From IMG/VR virus record IMGVR_UViG_3300027151_000013, positions 1 to 40,951 of that record: a DNA stretch of 40,951 bases. The stretch is one strand, 5' to 3'. Positions 26,571-34,150 of this stretch are shown piece after piece. Within the stretch, counting starts at the first letter, position 1, and each line of letters starts with the position of its first letter. The notes beneath the pieces are model-generated. The model worked only from the letters and a program-made list of their open reading frames with translations, was not told where the DNA came from and ran no database searches. Both the position numbers and the translations under genes were made by a program. This DNA is from a virus.

Positions 26571-26996
26571 ATGATTGCGGAAAAGAATCCAGAGATGTTC
26601 CCCAACCCGAACGGTGGCGTAAACAACTCAGATAAACCTAAACAGAAGCGACCCCGGATATCTGCAAAGCAGCGCGCTGAAAAAGCCAAATCAATATCCG
26701 ACGAAGCAGTCAAAATTGTTTGGGACTATTGGGTTAAGACTATGGGCGCATCCAAGTTGGCTGTCCTAGACCACGACCGCAAAGTCAAGATAGCGGCATC
26801 AATCCACGACTACGGCATAGAAGCCTCCTGCCTCGCTATAGACGGCTGTGCTTCATCTCCCTTCCATATGGGCGACAACCCTCGGCAAAAGAAGTACAAC
26901 GGCATAGACCTGATCTTTCGAGACGCCGACAAGATAGAAGGCTTCATACAACGAACAGAGAAGCGCAATGCGCGTCAAGAGTTCCTAGATGAATAA
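26571..26996 (+). CDS. Phage replication-type protein (141 aa)
   Basis: Leaderless ATG at 26571. The core AVKIVWDYWVKTMGASKLAVLDHDRKVKIAASIHDYGIEASCLAIDGCASSPFHMGDNPRQKKYNGIDLIFRDADKIEGFI has the pattern I associate with the C-terminal domain of phage replisome organisers and DnaT-like proteins (AIDGC..SPFHMGDN...Y..I.LI.RD..KIE.F). It probably recruits the helicase or loader to the origin. Codons 12-17 contain repeat copy 10 (PNPNGGVNN). Overlaps the next gene by 8 nt. Confidence 0.78.
   Translation: MIAEKNPEMFPNPNGGVNNSDKPKQKRPRISAKQRAEKAKSISDEAVKIVWDYWVKTMGASKLAVLDHDRKVKIAASIHDYGIEASCLAIDGCASSPFHMGDNPRQKKYNGIDLIFRDADKIEGFIQRTEKRNARQEFLDE
26606..26624 (+). repeat. GAACGGTGGCGTATATAA-family element, copy 10 (in CDS)
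   Basis: CCCGAACGGTGGCGTAAAC, inside codons 12-18 of the replication-type gene. The most diverged copy at its right end. Confidence 0.7.
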
Positions 26997-27438
26997 CGAG
27001 CCCAAAGACCCAACTAAAGCAGTCACCACCCGTATTGTTGACCTCGCCTACGCCCTCTGGAACAAAGAACTCCCTAACGACCCAGATCAAAGGAAACTCA
27101 CCTATAAGTCCTGGCATCTCGTACTACGGGGATGCCCATACGAAGAGATAGAAGCCGTGTTAGTTAAACTAAGCAGAACAGAACGGTACTTGCCTACATC
27201 AGGCCTTGTGTACGAACACTGGCTGCAAACCCAGCCCGGCGCAGAACCCACAGCCTCACAAGCCTGGAACACCTACTGCCACATACGAGACACCGTAAAC
27301 TCCGGAACGGCTAAGCCCGATCAACACATCACAGATAAACTAAAACAAGTAATCAAGATAGTAGGTCTCTCTCTTTCCACAGGCGCAGACAGAGAGCACT
27401 TCAAGCAAACCTACAACCAGCACATAACACAGGGATAA
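26989..27438 (+). CDS. Putative replicative helicase loader/inhibitor-like protein
   Basis: 149 aa. The N-terminal region KDPTKAVTTRIVDLAYALWNKELPNDPDQRKLTYKSWHLVLRGCPYEEIEAVLVKLSRTERYLPTSGLVYEHWL is a helical domain resembling small helicase-loader or G39P-type phage proteins. Its position directly after the replisome-organiser-like gene supports that role, which remains an inference. ATG inside the end of the previous gene. Confidence 0.62.
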   Translation: MNNEPKDPTKAVTTRIVDLAYALWNKELPNDPDQRKLTYKSWHLVLRGCPYEEIEAVLVKLSRTERYLPTSGLVYEHWLQTQPGAEPTASQAWNTYCHIRDTVNSGTAKPDQHITDKLKQVIKIVGLSLSTGADREHFKQTYNQHITQG

Positions 27439-27442
27439 CATA

Positions 27443-27535
27443 ATGACTCAATACATACACGGCATCATCATAGGACTCTCGCACGGAATCTTAATTGGGT
27501 TATATATCGCACAGAAAAGAAACAAACCAAAATGA
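27443..27535 (+). CDS. Tiny membrane peptide (30 aa)
   Basis: ATG 27443 four nt after the previous stop. One short hydrophobic helix with Gly/His (YIHGIIIGLSHGILIGLYIA) and a basic end. ATGA overlap with the next gene. Function unknown. Confidence 0.55.
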   Translation: MTQYIHGIIIGLSHGILIGLYIAQKRNKPK

Positions 27536-27708
27536 AAAAACGGCACGGGCGCCCACCAGTACGCGCACAAGCAAATACAAAAACAACCCTGACTATAAAA
27601 ATTGACGCAAAACTAAAGAATTTGATGGTTGATCAGGCCGATGCTTATGACTTATCAATCTCAGAGTACTTAGGGATTCTGGTCGTGAGGGATTCAGGTG
27701 GGGTTTAA
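27532..27708 (+). CDS. Ribbon-helix-helix DNA-binding protein (58 aa)
   Basis: Starts at ATGA. KKRHGRPP, then TTLTIKIDAKLKNLMVDQADAYDLSISEYLGILVVRD, is a textbook ribbon-helix-helix: one strand, two helices, with the basic arm in front. A dimer would bind an operator. It overlaps the next, related gene by 11 nt. Confidence 0.8.
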   Translation: MKKRHGRPPVRAQANTKTTLTIKIDAKLKNLMVDQADAYDLSISEYLGILVVRDSGGV

Positions 27709-28036
27709 GTCTAAGCGTGCCCGTGATGAGGACACAGTGTATGTGACCGTTCCTGTGCCAGGCTGGTTAAAGAATCAGTTAGTGGATTTGTCTGTGTTGC
27801 GTGAGTTGTCATTTCAGCGTCTTGTGAACTTCTTACTGATTAACGGTATTCGTGATGCTGAAGGTCTTGCTCTATTAGAGGTCTCTGAACCTGTTAAGCC
27901 TTTGTCAGGTGTTGTGGCGTATCTTCGGGGTGAGCGGAGGCTTGAGCCTTGTGGTTTAGCAGTCTGCGATAAAAAACCTGTTGATGTATTGGGTTCTACC
28001 TTTTGCGATACCTGTGGTGTGTGTTTAAGACTGTAA
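27698..28036 (+). CDS. RHH-like protein with C-terminal zinc site (112 aa)
   Basis: GTG start overlaps the previous gene. TVYVTVPVPGWLKNQLVDLSVLRELSFQRLVNFLLINGI reads as strand-helix-helix like the upstream protein. The C-terminus LEPCGLAVCDKK...FCDTCGVCLRL carries five Cys for a zinc knuckle. Likely DNA binding; possibly works with, or as a second regulator to, the upstream RHH protein. Confidence 0.7.
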   Translation: MGFKSKRARDEDTVYVTVPVPGWLKNQLVDLSVLRELSFQRLVNFLLINGIRDAEGLALLEVSEPVKPLSGVVAYLRGERRLEPCGLAVCDKKPVDVLGSTFCDTCGVCLRL

Positions 28037-28038
28037 AT

Positions 28039-28353
28039 CTACGATAGATCCCACATCTGACTGATTGATGGTCGGATGGGTTTGATGCCTCTGCGTTTTT
28101 GTTCGGCGGCTAGTTGTCGTGATGTCAGTCCTGCCCATACTCCGTGCATATCAATCGGGTGATACTCAAGGGCTTCCTTCAGGCACTGTGGTCTCACTGT
28201 GCAATGGGCGCAGATGTCTCTTGCTTCCAGGATATAGGTGATGTCTTTATGGTGTTGAGGGAACATGAGGTGTGTCTTTCCTCGACAGGCAGCCATCGTT
28301 TGCCAGCGTTTTGTTTGTATATCATCCCTCTGTTTGTGGTGTTGTTGTTTCAT
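28039..28353 (-). CDS. WhiB-like Fe-S transcription factor
   Basis: 104 aa with the four cluster-binding cysteines in WhiB order: C23 (AACRGK), then C48, C51 and C57 in ICAHCTVRPQCLKEAL, followed by GVWAGLT, the G[VI]WGG-type turn that contacts SigA. A basic RRGIKPIRP tail would contact DNA. WhiB proteins bind SigA in actinobacteria, and phage versions (e.g. TM4 WhiB) repress host WhiB genes. Last gene of the minus modification operon, ATGA-coupled. Confidence 0.93.
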   Translation of the reverse strand: MKQQHHKQRDDIQTKRWQTMAACRGKTHLMFPQHHKDITYILEARDICAHCTVRPQCLKEALEYHPIDMHGVWAGLTSRQLAAEQKRRGIKPIRPSISQMWDLS

Positions 28354-28970
28354 TTAGATTTATCTGAGTTCTGCTTGGTTTGTTGGATCTGAGTGTGATA
28401 TGGACTCCCTGTGTTCGGGTCATACCTTGATGCTGTGGCTAGTGCTTTGATGGCTTGTTTCTTGGCTTGGGCTGGGTTCTTTGGGGCTGGCATGTTATGT
28501 AATGCACCGAGCGCATATGCTGCTCCTGAGCCAAGTGTGTAGATTCCTGTTTGGTCTGTGAACCATGAGTAGTCACCGTCTATGTGGTAGAGGGTTTGGT
28601 TAATGGCAACTAAGAGTTCTGAGTCGTGTTCGGCTTTTGTTGGGGTGTTGGTTTCGTTTGTTGTGTACCCGTTCTTTTCAAACATTTCTTTGATGGCGGG
28701 GATGAGTTTGTTAGTTACGAACTCGTCTAGTTTTTTGCCTTTGAGGTTTAGTGGGCATACTGGAGGGTTGAGAGTATGGGTCAGGAGATTGATTGCTCTT
28801 AGGTCTCCTGCTGTACCTATCAAGTATTTCCCATTAGCCGCTATTTTGGAAGTCTCGGGTTTGAGGGTCATGATTTGGTATGGAACGCCAGCGCTGTCTG
28901 TTGAGGTGATACGAGTATCTGCCGCTAGTAGGCAGTAGCCGTCTCCTTGTATTCCTACTATTGTTGTCAT
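28350..28970 (-). CDS. Proteasome-beta-like Ntn hydrolase
   Basis: 206 aa. The start MTTIVGIQGDGYCLLAADTRIT gives a Thr immediately after Met, a candidate Ntn nucleophile; Asp in AADTR (mature position 17) and the Lys of TSKI fit the catalytic layout. IGTAGDLRAINLL and TLGSGAAYALGAL (SGxxYAxGAL) are proteasome/HslV hallmarks. It has no long propeptide. It may be a phage self-compartmentalising protease or a decoy subunit. 36 nt after the C5 methyltransferase gene, in one operon. Confidence 0.87.
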   Translation of the reverse strand: MTTIVGIQGDGYCLLAADTRITSTDSAGVPYQIMTLKPETSKIAANGKYLIGTAGDLRAINLLTHTLNPPVCPLNLKGKKLDEFVTNKLIPAIKEMFEKNGYTTNETNTPTKAEHDSELLVAINQTLYHIDGDYSWFTDQTGIYTLGSGAAYALGALHNMPAPKNPAQAKKQAIKALATASRYDPNTGSPYHTQIQQTKQNSDKSK

Positions 28971-29006
28971 GTGCTTCAGGCTTTCTTTGGTATTCCGTTG
29001 ATTTAA

Positions 29007-30803
29007 TTACGCATCTTTGCTTAGTTCAAGATCCATCAACTGTTCGCCGATCCATTGGGCGACAGGTGATGCAACACCATTGCCACACTGTTTATAGCGA
29101 TGAGTGTCGGATTGAATGGTGCCATTAGCCTTATATCGGGTGTGATCATCGGGCCACCCCATAAGTCGCTCACATTCGAGAGGTGTAAGGCGGCGCACTA
29201 CCATCGTTGTTGAGGCTTCGCTGGTTTCTTTAAGGGTTGGCGTCACCGTTGTGGTGTTTCCACTGGATTCCAGAACTAGGTGTTCGCCTCGGCTTGAAGG
29301 TACACCACCATCTCCACCCGAACGAAGTGTGCCAACAACCTCATTAACTACTACGCCTGTGGATTGTTTTGTGCCAGCCCGTAGTGCGTGATGGACATCG
29401 CCACCCAAAGCATCGTTATATTCGTCGTAAGCAACAGCATGAATGTCAGTGCCAGTAAGGGTGAACATCGGGTCTCCTTCGTCGGTGTGTCCTTTACCGG
29501 CAGGTCCGTTGTGGTCTTGCCTGCCAATCACATTCCCTTGAATGCCGATGGCTACGGCTTGCGCCCCTGTTTGGTCAATCGTGTACGAAGGTGCGCCTTC
29601 ATCGGCAACACCTAAACCGTTCTGGTTCTTCTCTATCTCTCGACCGTCTTGAATTGGTATTGCTACGGCGTGTCCGTTGCCTTCTTTGCGTAAAGTCGGC
29701 CACGCCGACTCTGACGGTTGCGCATCTAAACCCTGCGTGTGAGAGAACGCAACCATTGGCACATTGTTGCCACCTGTTCCCATGCGTTCTTTTAATGTCT
29801 GTACTGGTGATTCATAGACTCGTACATCGTCAACTCTGGTGCCGTCAAGCAACATAGGTTCTAATACAAGTTTGCCGTCACGTGCGCCTTCATGATTCGG
29901 CCCGAAAGAATCACGCCCCAACAACGCTCCTGTTACATCACGATAAGTTCTGTCTTGGTTTACAACCAAAGTTTCGCTTCCCCCACCAAGATCGCCACCA
30001 TTAGACCGAAGAGTGCCGACACCTTGTTCGTATTGGGCAAAACTAGAAGATGTAAATGGTTCTATGACTACATGTCCATTGTTTGCATCTTGATTCACAA
30101 CAGAGCCATGGTGGTAAAGTTCTGCGGTTATTGAGTTTGCGATTTCACGACCGCTTCCAATGCTTCCTGAAGCCGTATTGGTAGGTTCTTGCCTCTTCGC
30201 TGTGCGCGTCGTAGGATTCCAGAGCAAGCCTTCGCTGACAGGTAATAGCGGGTCTGGACATCGGTCTGCGGTTGCAGAATCAAAGATAGCGACGACGAAC
30301 ACTCGTCTACGCCGTTGTGGGACTCCGAAGTATTGCGCATCCAAGACACGCCATTCGCAGAGTAGCGACCCTGCTTCAACCATTTCTTTGAGGATGGCTT
30401 CAAAGTCTTCGCCTTTGTTGGAGTTGATGGCTCCGTAGACATTTTCCCAAATAGAGATTCTTGGATATTTTCCATTGCTTGCCTTTCGTAGTTCGTTGAT
30501 AATTCGCATTCCTTCGTAGAACAGTCCTGATCTGCCGCCTTCTAATCCCGCTCGTTTGCCTGCCACGCTGAGGTCTTGGCATGGTGAACCCCACGCAACA
30601 ACATCAATAACAGGTGCATGAGCAAGAATATATTCGCCCGTGAGCGTAGAAACATCGTCCCATTTCGGTACGGTCGGCCAATGATGGTCAAGGATGGTGC
30701 GACAATGTTTATCCCATTCGCACTGGAATACGGTTTCCATGCCGGCATTCTCAAGACCCATATCAAATCCGCCGACGCCGCTGAAGAGTGATAGTACTTT
30801 CAT
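29007..30803 (-). CDS. DNA (cytosine-5) methyltransferase with repeat-rich insertion
   Basis: 598 aa. Motif I FSGVGGFDMG (7-16), IV GSPCQDLS with catalytic C75, VI ENV (120-122), VIII QRRRR (163-167), and C-terminal RLTPLECERLMGWPDD and YKQCGNGVASPV (IX/X) are intact. Between VIII and IX about 340 residues replace the normal recognition domain and contain repeated short hairpins of the type PTL...HAVAI and GTLRS. It should methylate cytosine in one or more target sequences, protecting phage DNA. ATGA overlap with the upstream methyltransferase gene. Confidence 0.93.
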   Translation of the reverse strand: MKVLSLFSGVGGFDMGLENAGMETVFQCEWDKHCRTILDHHWPTVPKWDDVSTLTGEYILAHAPVIDVVAWGSPCQDLSVAGKRAGLEGGRSGLFYEGMRIINELRKASNGKYPRISIWENVYGAINSNKGEDFEAILKEMVEAGSLLCEWRVLDAQYFGVPQRRRRVFVVAIFDSATADRCPDPLLPVSEGLLWNPTTRTAKRQEPTNTASGSIGSGREIANSITAELYHHGSVVNQDANNGHVVIEPFTSSSFAQYEQGVGTLRSNGGDLGGGSETLVVNQDRTYRDVTGALLGRDSFGPNHEGARDGKLVLEPMLLDGTRVDDVRVYESPVQTLKERMGTGGNNVPMVAFSHTQGLDAQPSESAWPTLRKEGNGHAVAIPIQDGREIEKNQNGLGVADEGAPSYTIDQTGAQAVAIGIQGNVIGRQDHNGPAGKGHTDEGDPMFTLTGTDIHAVAYDEYNDALGGDVHHALRAGTKQSTGVVVNEVVGTLRSGGDGGVPSSRGEHLVLESSGNTTTVTPTLKETSEASTTMVVRRLTPLECERLMGWPDDHTRYKANGTIQSDTHRYKQCGNGVASPVAQWIGEQLMDLELSKDA

Positions 30804-32053
30804 TGGGTTGCTCCTATTCGCGCTTTGGCTATTTGGACATATTCGGCTGATTGTTCTATGCCGATGAAGTTGAAGCCTTCTAGTGTTGCGGCTTTACCTG
30901 TTGAACCCGAACCTGTGAACGGGTCAAGGACTGTGCCGTTTGATGGTGTTATCAGTCTGACTAGGTAGCGCATTAGTTCTGTTGGTTTGACTGTTGGGTG
31001 GTGATTGGCTTGCTTGGCAACACCTTTCTCATCAAATGTTCCCATCCCTGTTGTGGTTCGTTCATCAGGGCGTTTCTCAGCAAATCCGTCTAAGCCTTGG
31101 TTGCGGTCTTTCTTGCTGGCTTTCGCACAATAAAAGAACCGAGCAGCAGAACCGTCATCACCCATCTTCCTGAATCCACCTTCTGTTTCTTGACCGCTTG
31201 CGAACGCCGTGTTCACAGCCTGTCCACGCTTCGCTGGATATGCGCCACCTTTGCTGTCTGGGAATAGTTCTAATACTTCGTCTGAGCCATCGTGAATAAA
31301 GTTTGCAGGAAACCGACCCTGATTCGTAACCGTGTATTCAACTGTGCCAGAAGCGTTGTTGTAGTTGTTGCCACGAATGTCAGGATATTGAACTGTCTTA
31401 GTTTCTCCAGTTCCTTCGCCCACTCTGCATCCGTCAATGTTGATACCACCTGTACCATAAGTCAAAACATTATTGGCAACAGTTCCCACCAACGGCTTAC
31501 GAGCCAACACAATCGGTTCGTGCGCCGGTTTGAGTGCTGTTCCCCAACCTTCCCACTGCTTAGCCTCATCTGTAGCAGGGGCAATAATCGGAACATCAAT
31601 CCCTATTTGCTTTATGCCGACAGCACCACGATTAATACCGCCAAAATTATTATCTTCTGCAGATACACCAACACCTCTGCTGTATCCGATGATTTCACCC
31701 TTTACGCCAGCAGTCTTGTCAATTGCTTTGCTGATATTCAACGACTTAGGGAACCCTGACCCATAAACCCACATAATCTGGTCACGGATTTCAAATCCTG
31801 CGTCTTCTATGGCGCAAACCATACGGTGATATGTGCGTGAACCCGAGAAAGCGAGCATATGTCCACCGGGTTTAAGTACGCGCAAACATTGAACCCATAC
31901 CCTTTGGTCGTAGGCGATACCTGACGCATCCCAAGATTTGCCCATGAATCCAAGTTCATAAGGTGGATCGGTGACTATTGAGTCAATGCTGTTATCTGGC
32001 AGAAGTTCTAGTTCATTACGGCAATCACCGTGCAGTACTTGTACTGATATCAC
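30800..32053 (-). CDS. DNA N6-adenine/N4-cytosine methyltransferase
   Basis: 417 aa from GTG 32053, which forms a GTGA overlap with the upstream stop; a longer TTG start at 32074 is an alternative. SIDSIVTDPPYELGFMGKSWD carries the DPPY catalytic motif near the N-terminus, and FTGSGSTGKAA near the C-terminus is the SAM site, which is the beta-class order. The central variable part would read the target. Together with the C5 enzyme this suggests double modification of phage DNA. Confidence 0.92.
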   Translation of the reverse strand: MISVQVLHGDCRNELELLPDNSIDSIVTDPPYELGFMGKSWDASGIAYDQRVWVQCLRVLKPGGHMLAFSGSRTYHRMVCAIEDAGFEIRDQIMWVYGSGFPKSLNISKAIDKTAGVKGEIIGYSRGVGVSAEDNNFGGINRGAVGIKQIGIDVPIIAPATDEAKQWEGWGTALKPAHEPIVLARKPLVGTVANNVLTYGTGGINIDGCRVGEGTGETKTVQYPDIRGNNYNNASGTVEYTVTNQGRFPANFIHDGSDEVLELFPDSKGGAYPAKRGQAVNTAFASGQETEGGFRKMGDDGSAARFFYCAKASKKDRNQGLDGFAEKRPDERTTTGMGTFDEKGVAKQANHHPTVKPTELMRYLVRLITPSNGTVLDPFTGSGSTGKAATLEGFNFIGIEQSAEYVQIAKARIGATQ

Positions 32054-33258
32054 AGGACTGCCATATCTGACCAACCTTTAGGGTCATGCTTACCGACAAG
32101 GAATGTGAGTGTCCCTGGTGTTGACCAGTTGCCCGTCATATCTGTATACCATTTGGAGCCACCGTCGTTAGATGGGCATTGGAATCTATACCAAGGTCCG
32201 AAGTCTTGAACCTGTAAATGGTGTCTGTGTGCAGTCACCCAGATATCTGGTTCACGTCCTTCTTCACGAAGTATCTTTATTGACTGCCCTCGTAACCATT
32301 CCACTTCTTTGCCACTAATTTTGTGTCCGTGATGGAAGGCAATTTTGATACCTGATAGCACGGAGGTGACAACCATTTCATCGTGCGGTATTTTCCATTT
32401 AAGTTTATCTAACTCTGGTCTGTCTTCTACGATGCGTTTCACAGTGTCTGCAAGAAAGCCACCCACATTGTCAGAGTCGCTAGTTACCTGTTTGCCGTTA
32501 CGGCGCATCCATTCACCATGGTTACAGTGAACAGATATAAACTCTGCTTGGTCAGCCAATGGGGCTAACTGTCGCAACCCTTGAGACCAAAGGTCTATTG
32601 CTAAAAGAAGTTGTTCCCGTTGAGTGAGTTCAACTGTAAACAACTGGCTTGAATACTGTCCATCACATCCTTCTACAGGGTCGCCCATGTTCACGATGGC
32701 TATCTTTTCTATGTTGCGCCCGATCTTGCGAAGTTCTTTAACCCGTTCAATCGTTGCTGTGTAACTATCAAGGATTCTTTCAACTGTTGCGTCCACTCCA
32801 CCACCAGCAGATTTACCTAACTGTTGATCTGCCCAACAGACAACCAATGTTGCGCCCACCTCTTTTGAAGGGGTGGTTGTTGTCTTGTTTACAGGTTTCC
32901 ATTTCTGTACATAGTTACGGATCTCATTGACTTGTTCTTCGTTTAAACCTGTAAGGCTTTTGCGCCGGAATCTAGCCTTGTACGAGTAAAGCCATATCAG
33001 GTCTCGGTCGCCGTTCTCTAGGCGTTTAGATGACTGCCATTTAGACATCTTGACGGTGTCGTCAACTATTTCAAAGATGTTCGGGTCTAGTCCAAATCCT
33101 TTGAGGACTGTGTCCCAATCTGAGCCAAGTTCTGTTGGCATTGCCCCTGTGGATAACTCTCCGCCGTCTGGTGAGACGGTTGCCCATGCTTTGTCTCCGT
33201 TTGGATGACCGTCCGCATCTAAAGCGATATCGGTCAGTGTGTTTTTGAGTTTGCTCAT
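32050..33258 (-). CDS. Phage calcineurin-like phosphoesterase (nuclease-like)
   Basis: 402 aa. An N-terminal helical region ends in ARFRRKS. The phosphoesterase motifs then appear in order: CWADQQLGK (D-x-Q replaces the usual D-x-H), NMGDPVEG, VHCNHGEW, FHHGHK and TAHRHHL. This variant is common in actinophages, where it is annotated as a metallophosphatase or exonuclease. It probably acts on nucleic acid ends. Overlaps its neighbours by 4 nt (ATGA and GTGA). Confidence 0.85.
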   Translation of the reverse strand: MSKLKNTLTDIALDADGHPNGDKAWATVSPDGGELSTGAMPTELGSDWDTVLKGFGLDPNIFEIVDDTVKMSKWQSSKRLENGDRDLIWLYSYKARFRRKSLTGLNEEQVNEIRNYVQKWKPVNKTTTTPSKEVGATLVVCWADQQLGKSAGGGVDATVERILDSYTATIERVKELRKIGRNIEKIAIVNMGDPVEGCDGQYSSQLFTVELTQREQLLLAIDLWSQGLRQLAPLADQAEFISVHCNHGEWMRRNGKQVTSDSDNVGGFLADTVKRIVEDRPELDKLKWKIPHDEMVVTSVLSGIKIAFHHGHKISGKEVEWLRGQSIKILREEGREPDIWVTAHRHHLQVQDFGPWYRFQCPSNDGGSKWYTDMTGNWSTPGTLTFLVGKHDPKGWSDMAVL

Positions 33259-33551
33259 TTTGATGCTCCTAGGTTGCTAGGGAAACATTGGCATTCTTTA
33301 TGCCCGCCTTCTCTGAAACATCCTCGTTTTTGGTTGATGGTTGTGCGCGATATTGAGAACCCTTCGTCAATTAGTGCTCGATGTATCTGCGAGTTTGACG
33401 CTGGTGATTGAAGTGCATTCATTAACGCAACTTGCGTTTCAGGATCTAATTGTTTGTGTATTTTCCCTATTGGGCATGGTGCGCTAACGGTTTTAGACAT
33501 CTGCGAAAGTTTGTTGAGCAGGTCTTTCTTTGACTTATCTGGACTAGTCAT
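33255..33551 (-). CDS. Small helix-turn-helix-like protein with Cys/His cluster (98 aa)
   Basis: CAGGAG precedes ATG 33551. PETQVALMNALQSPASNSQIHRALIDEGFSISRTTINQKRGCF has the pattern of a helix-turn-helix recognition unit like that in phage HTH proteins. The end (CFREGGHKECQCF) has several Cys/His. First gene of the modification operon, and possibly its regulator. A TTGACA box lies at about 33600-33605 (minus). Confidence 0.7.
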   Translation of the reverse strand: MTSPDKSKKDLLNKLSQMSKTVSAPCPIGKIHKQLDPETQVALMNALQSPASNSQIHRALIDEGFSISRTTINQKRGCFREGGHKECQCFPSNLGASK

Positions 33552-33694
33552 GTGTTCTCCTGTCTTTCTATTATGACATACAACTACATTATTTATCTTG
33601 TGTCAAGCACTGTTATTGACTTTTAGCAAATACAAATGTAAATAAATAAAATATTTAAGGGGTTTTAGAAAAAACACTCCTGATATCACTGTGG

Positions 33695-33700
33695 TAATCT
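33695..33700 (+). promoter_or_regulatory. -10 box of a leaderless gene
   Basis: TAATCT six nt before ATG 33707; a weak AACACT lies 16 bp upstream. No Shine-Dalgarno. Confidence 0.6.
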
Positions 33701-33706
33701 GCGCAG

Positions 33707-34150
33707 ATGGTTTCAAATCACGACAACAGACGAGACCATGCGATACGTGGACCGTTAGAACGAATAGTCAAAAACGCTCAAACAAAGAACCTTTCCGCCA
33801 AACAACTAGTCGAGTCAATCCTTGAAGAACTAGATGAACAAAACATCATCGCCTACACCCCAAAAAGTAATGTGAACCTATTGACCCCACCCGGCAGAGT
33901 ATTGCTTTACCTCATACAAACACCAGGCTTAACCGTCAGAGAACTATCCACAACCCTTGGCGTCACCAATACTGCCATTATCAAAGCCATATCTTTATTG
34001 AGTAAAAACAAGTTGGTAGCAAGAACAAAAGTCAAAGGACGCTACGAATATCGGATAAACCTAAACGAGGTGGTATATCATCCCGATCTCCGCAGGTTGA
34101 TAAAGACACTTTTTGAAGCACTCCCTTCAACTAATGTGATATCACCATGA
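33707..34150 (+). CDS. Winged-helix (MarR-like) regulator
   Basis: 147 aa. PPGRVLLYLIQTPGLTVRELSTTLGVTNTAIIKAISLLSKNKLVARTKVKGRYEYRI is a classical winged helix: helix 2-turn-recognition helix TNTAIIKAISLL, then the wing KGRYEYRI. Leaderless start. It overlaps the oxygenase gene by ATGA, so it probably controls that gene. The N-terminal 45 residues may be a dimer arm. Confidence 0.85.
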   Translation: MVSNHDNRRDHAIRGPLERIVKNAQTKNLSAKQLVESILEELDEQNIIAYTPKSNVNLLTPPGRVLLYLIQTPGLTVRELSTTLGVTNTAIIKAISLLSKNKLVARTKVKGRYEYRINLNEVVYHPDLRRLIKTLFEALPSTNVISP

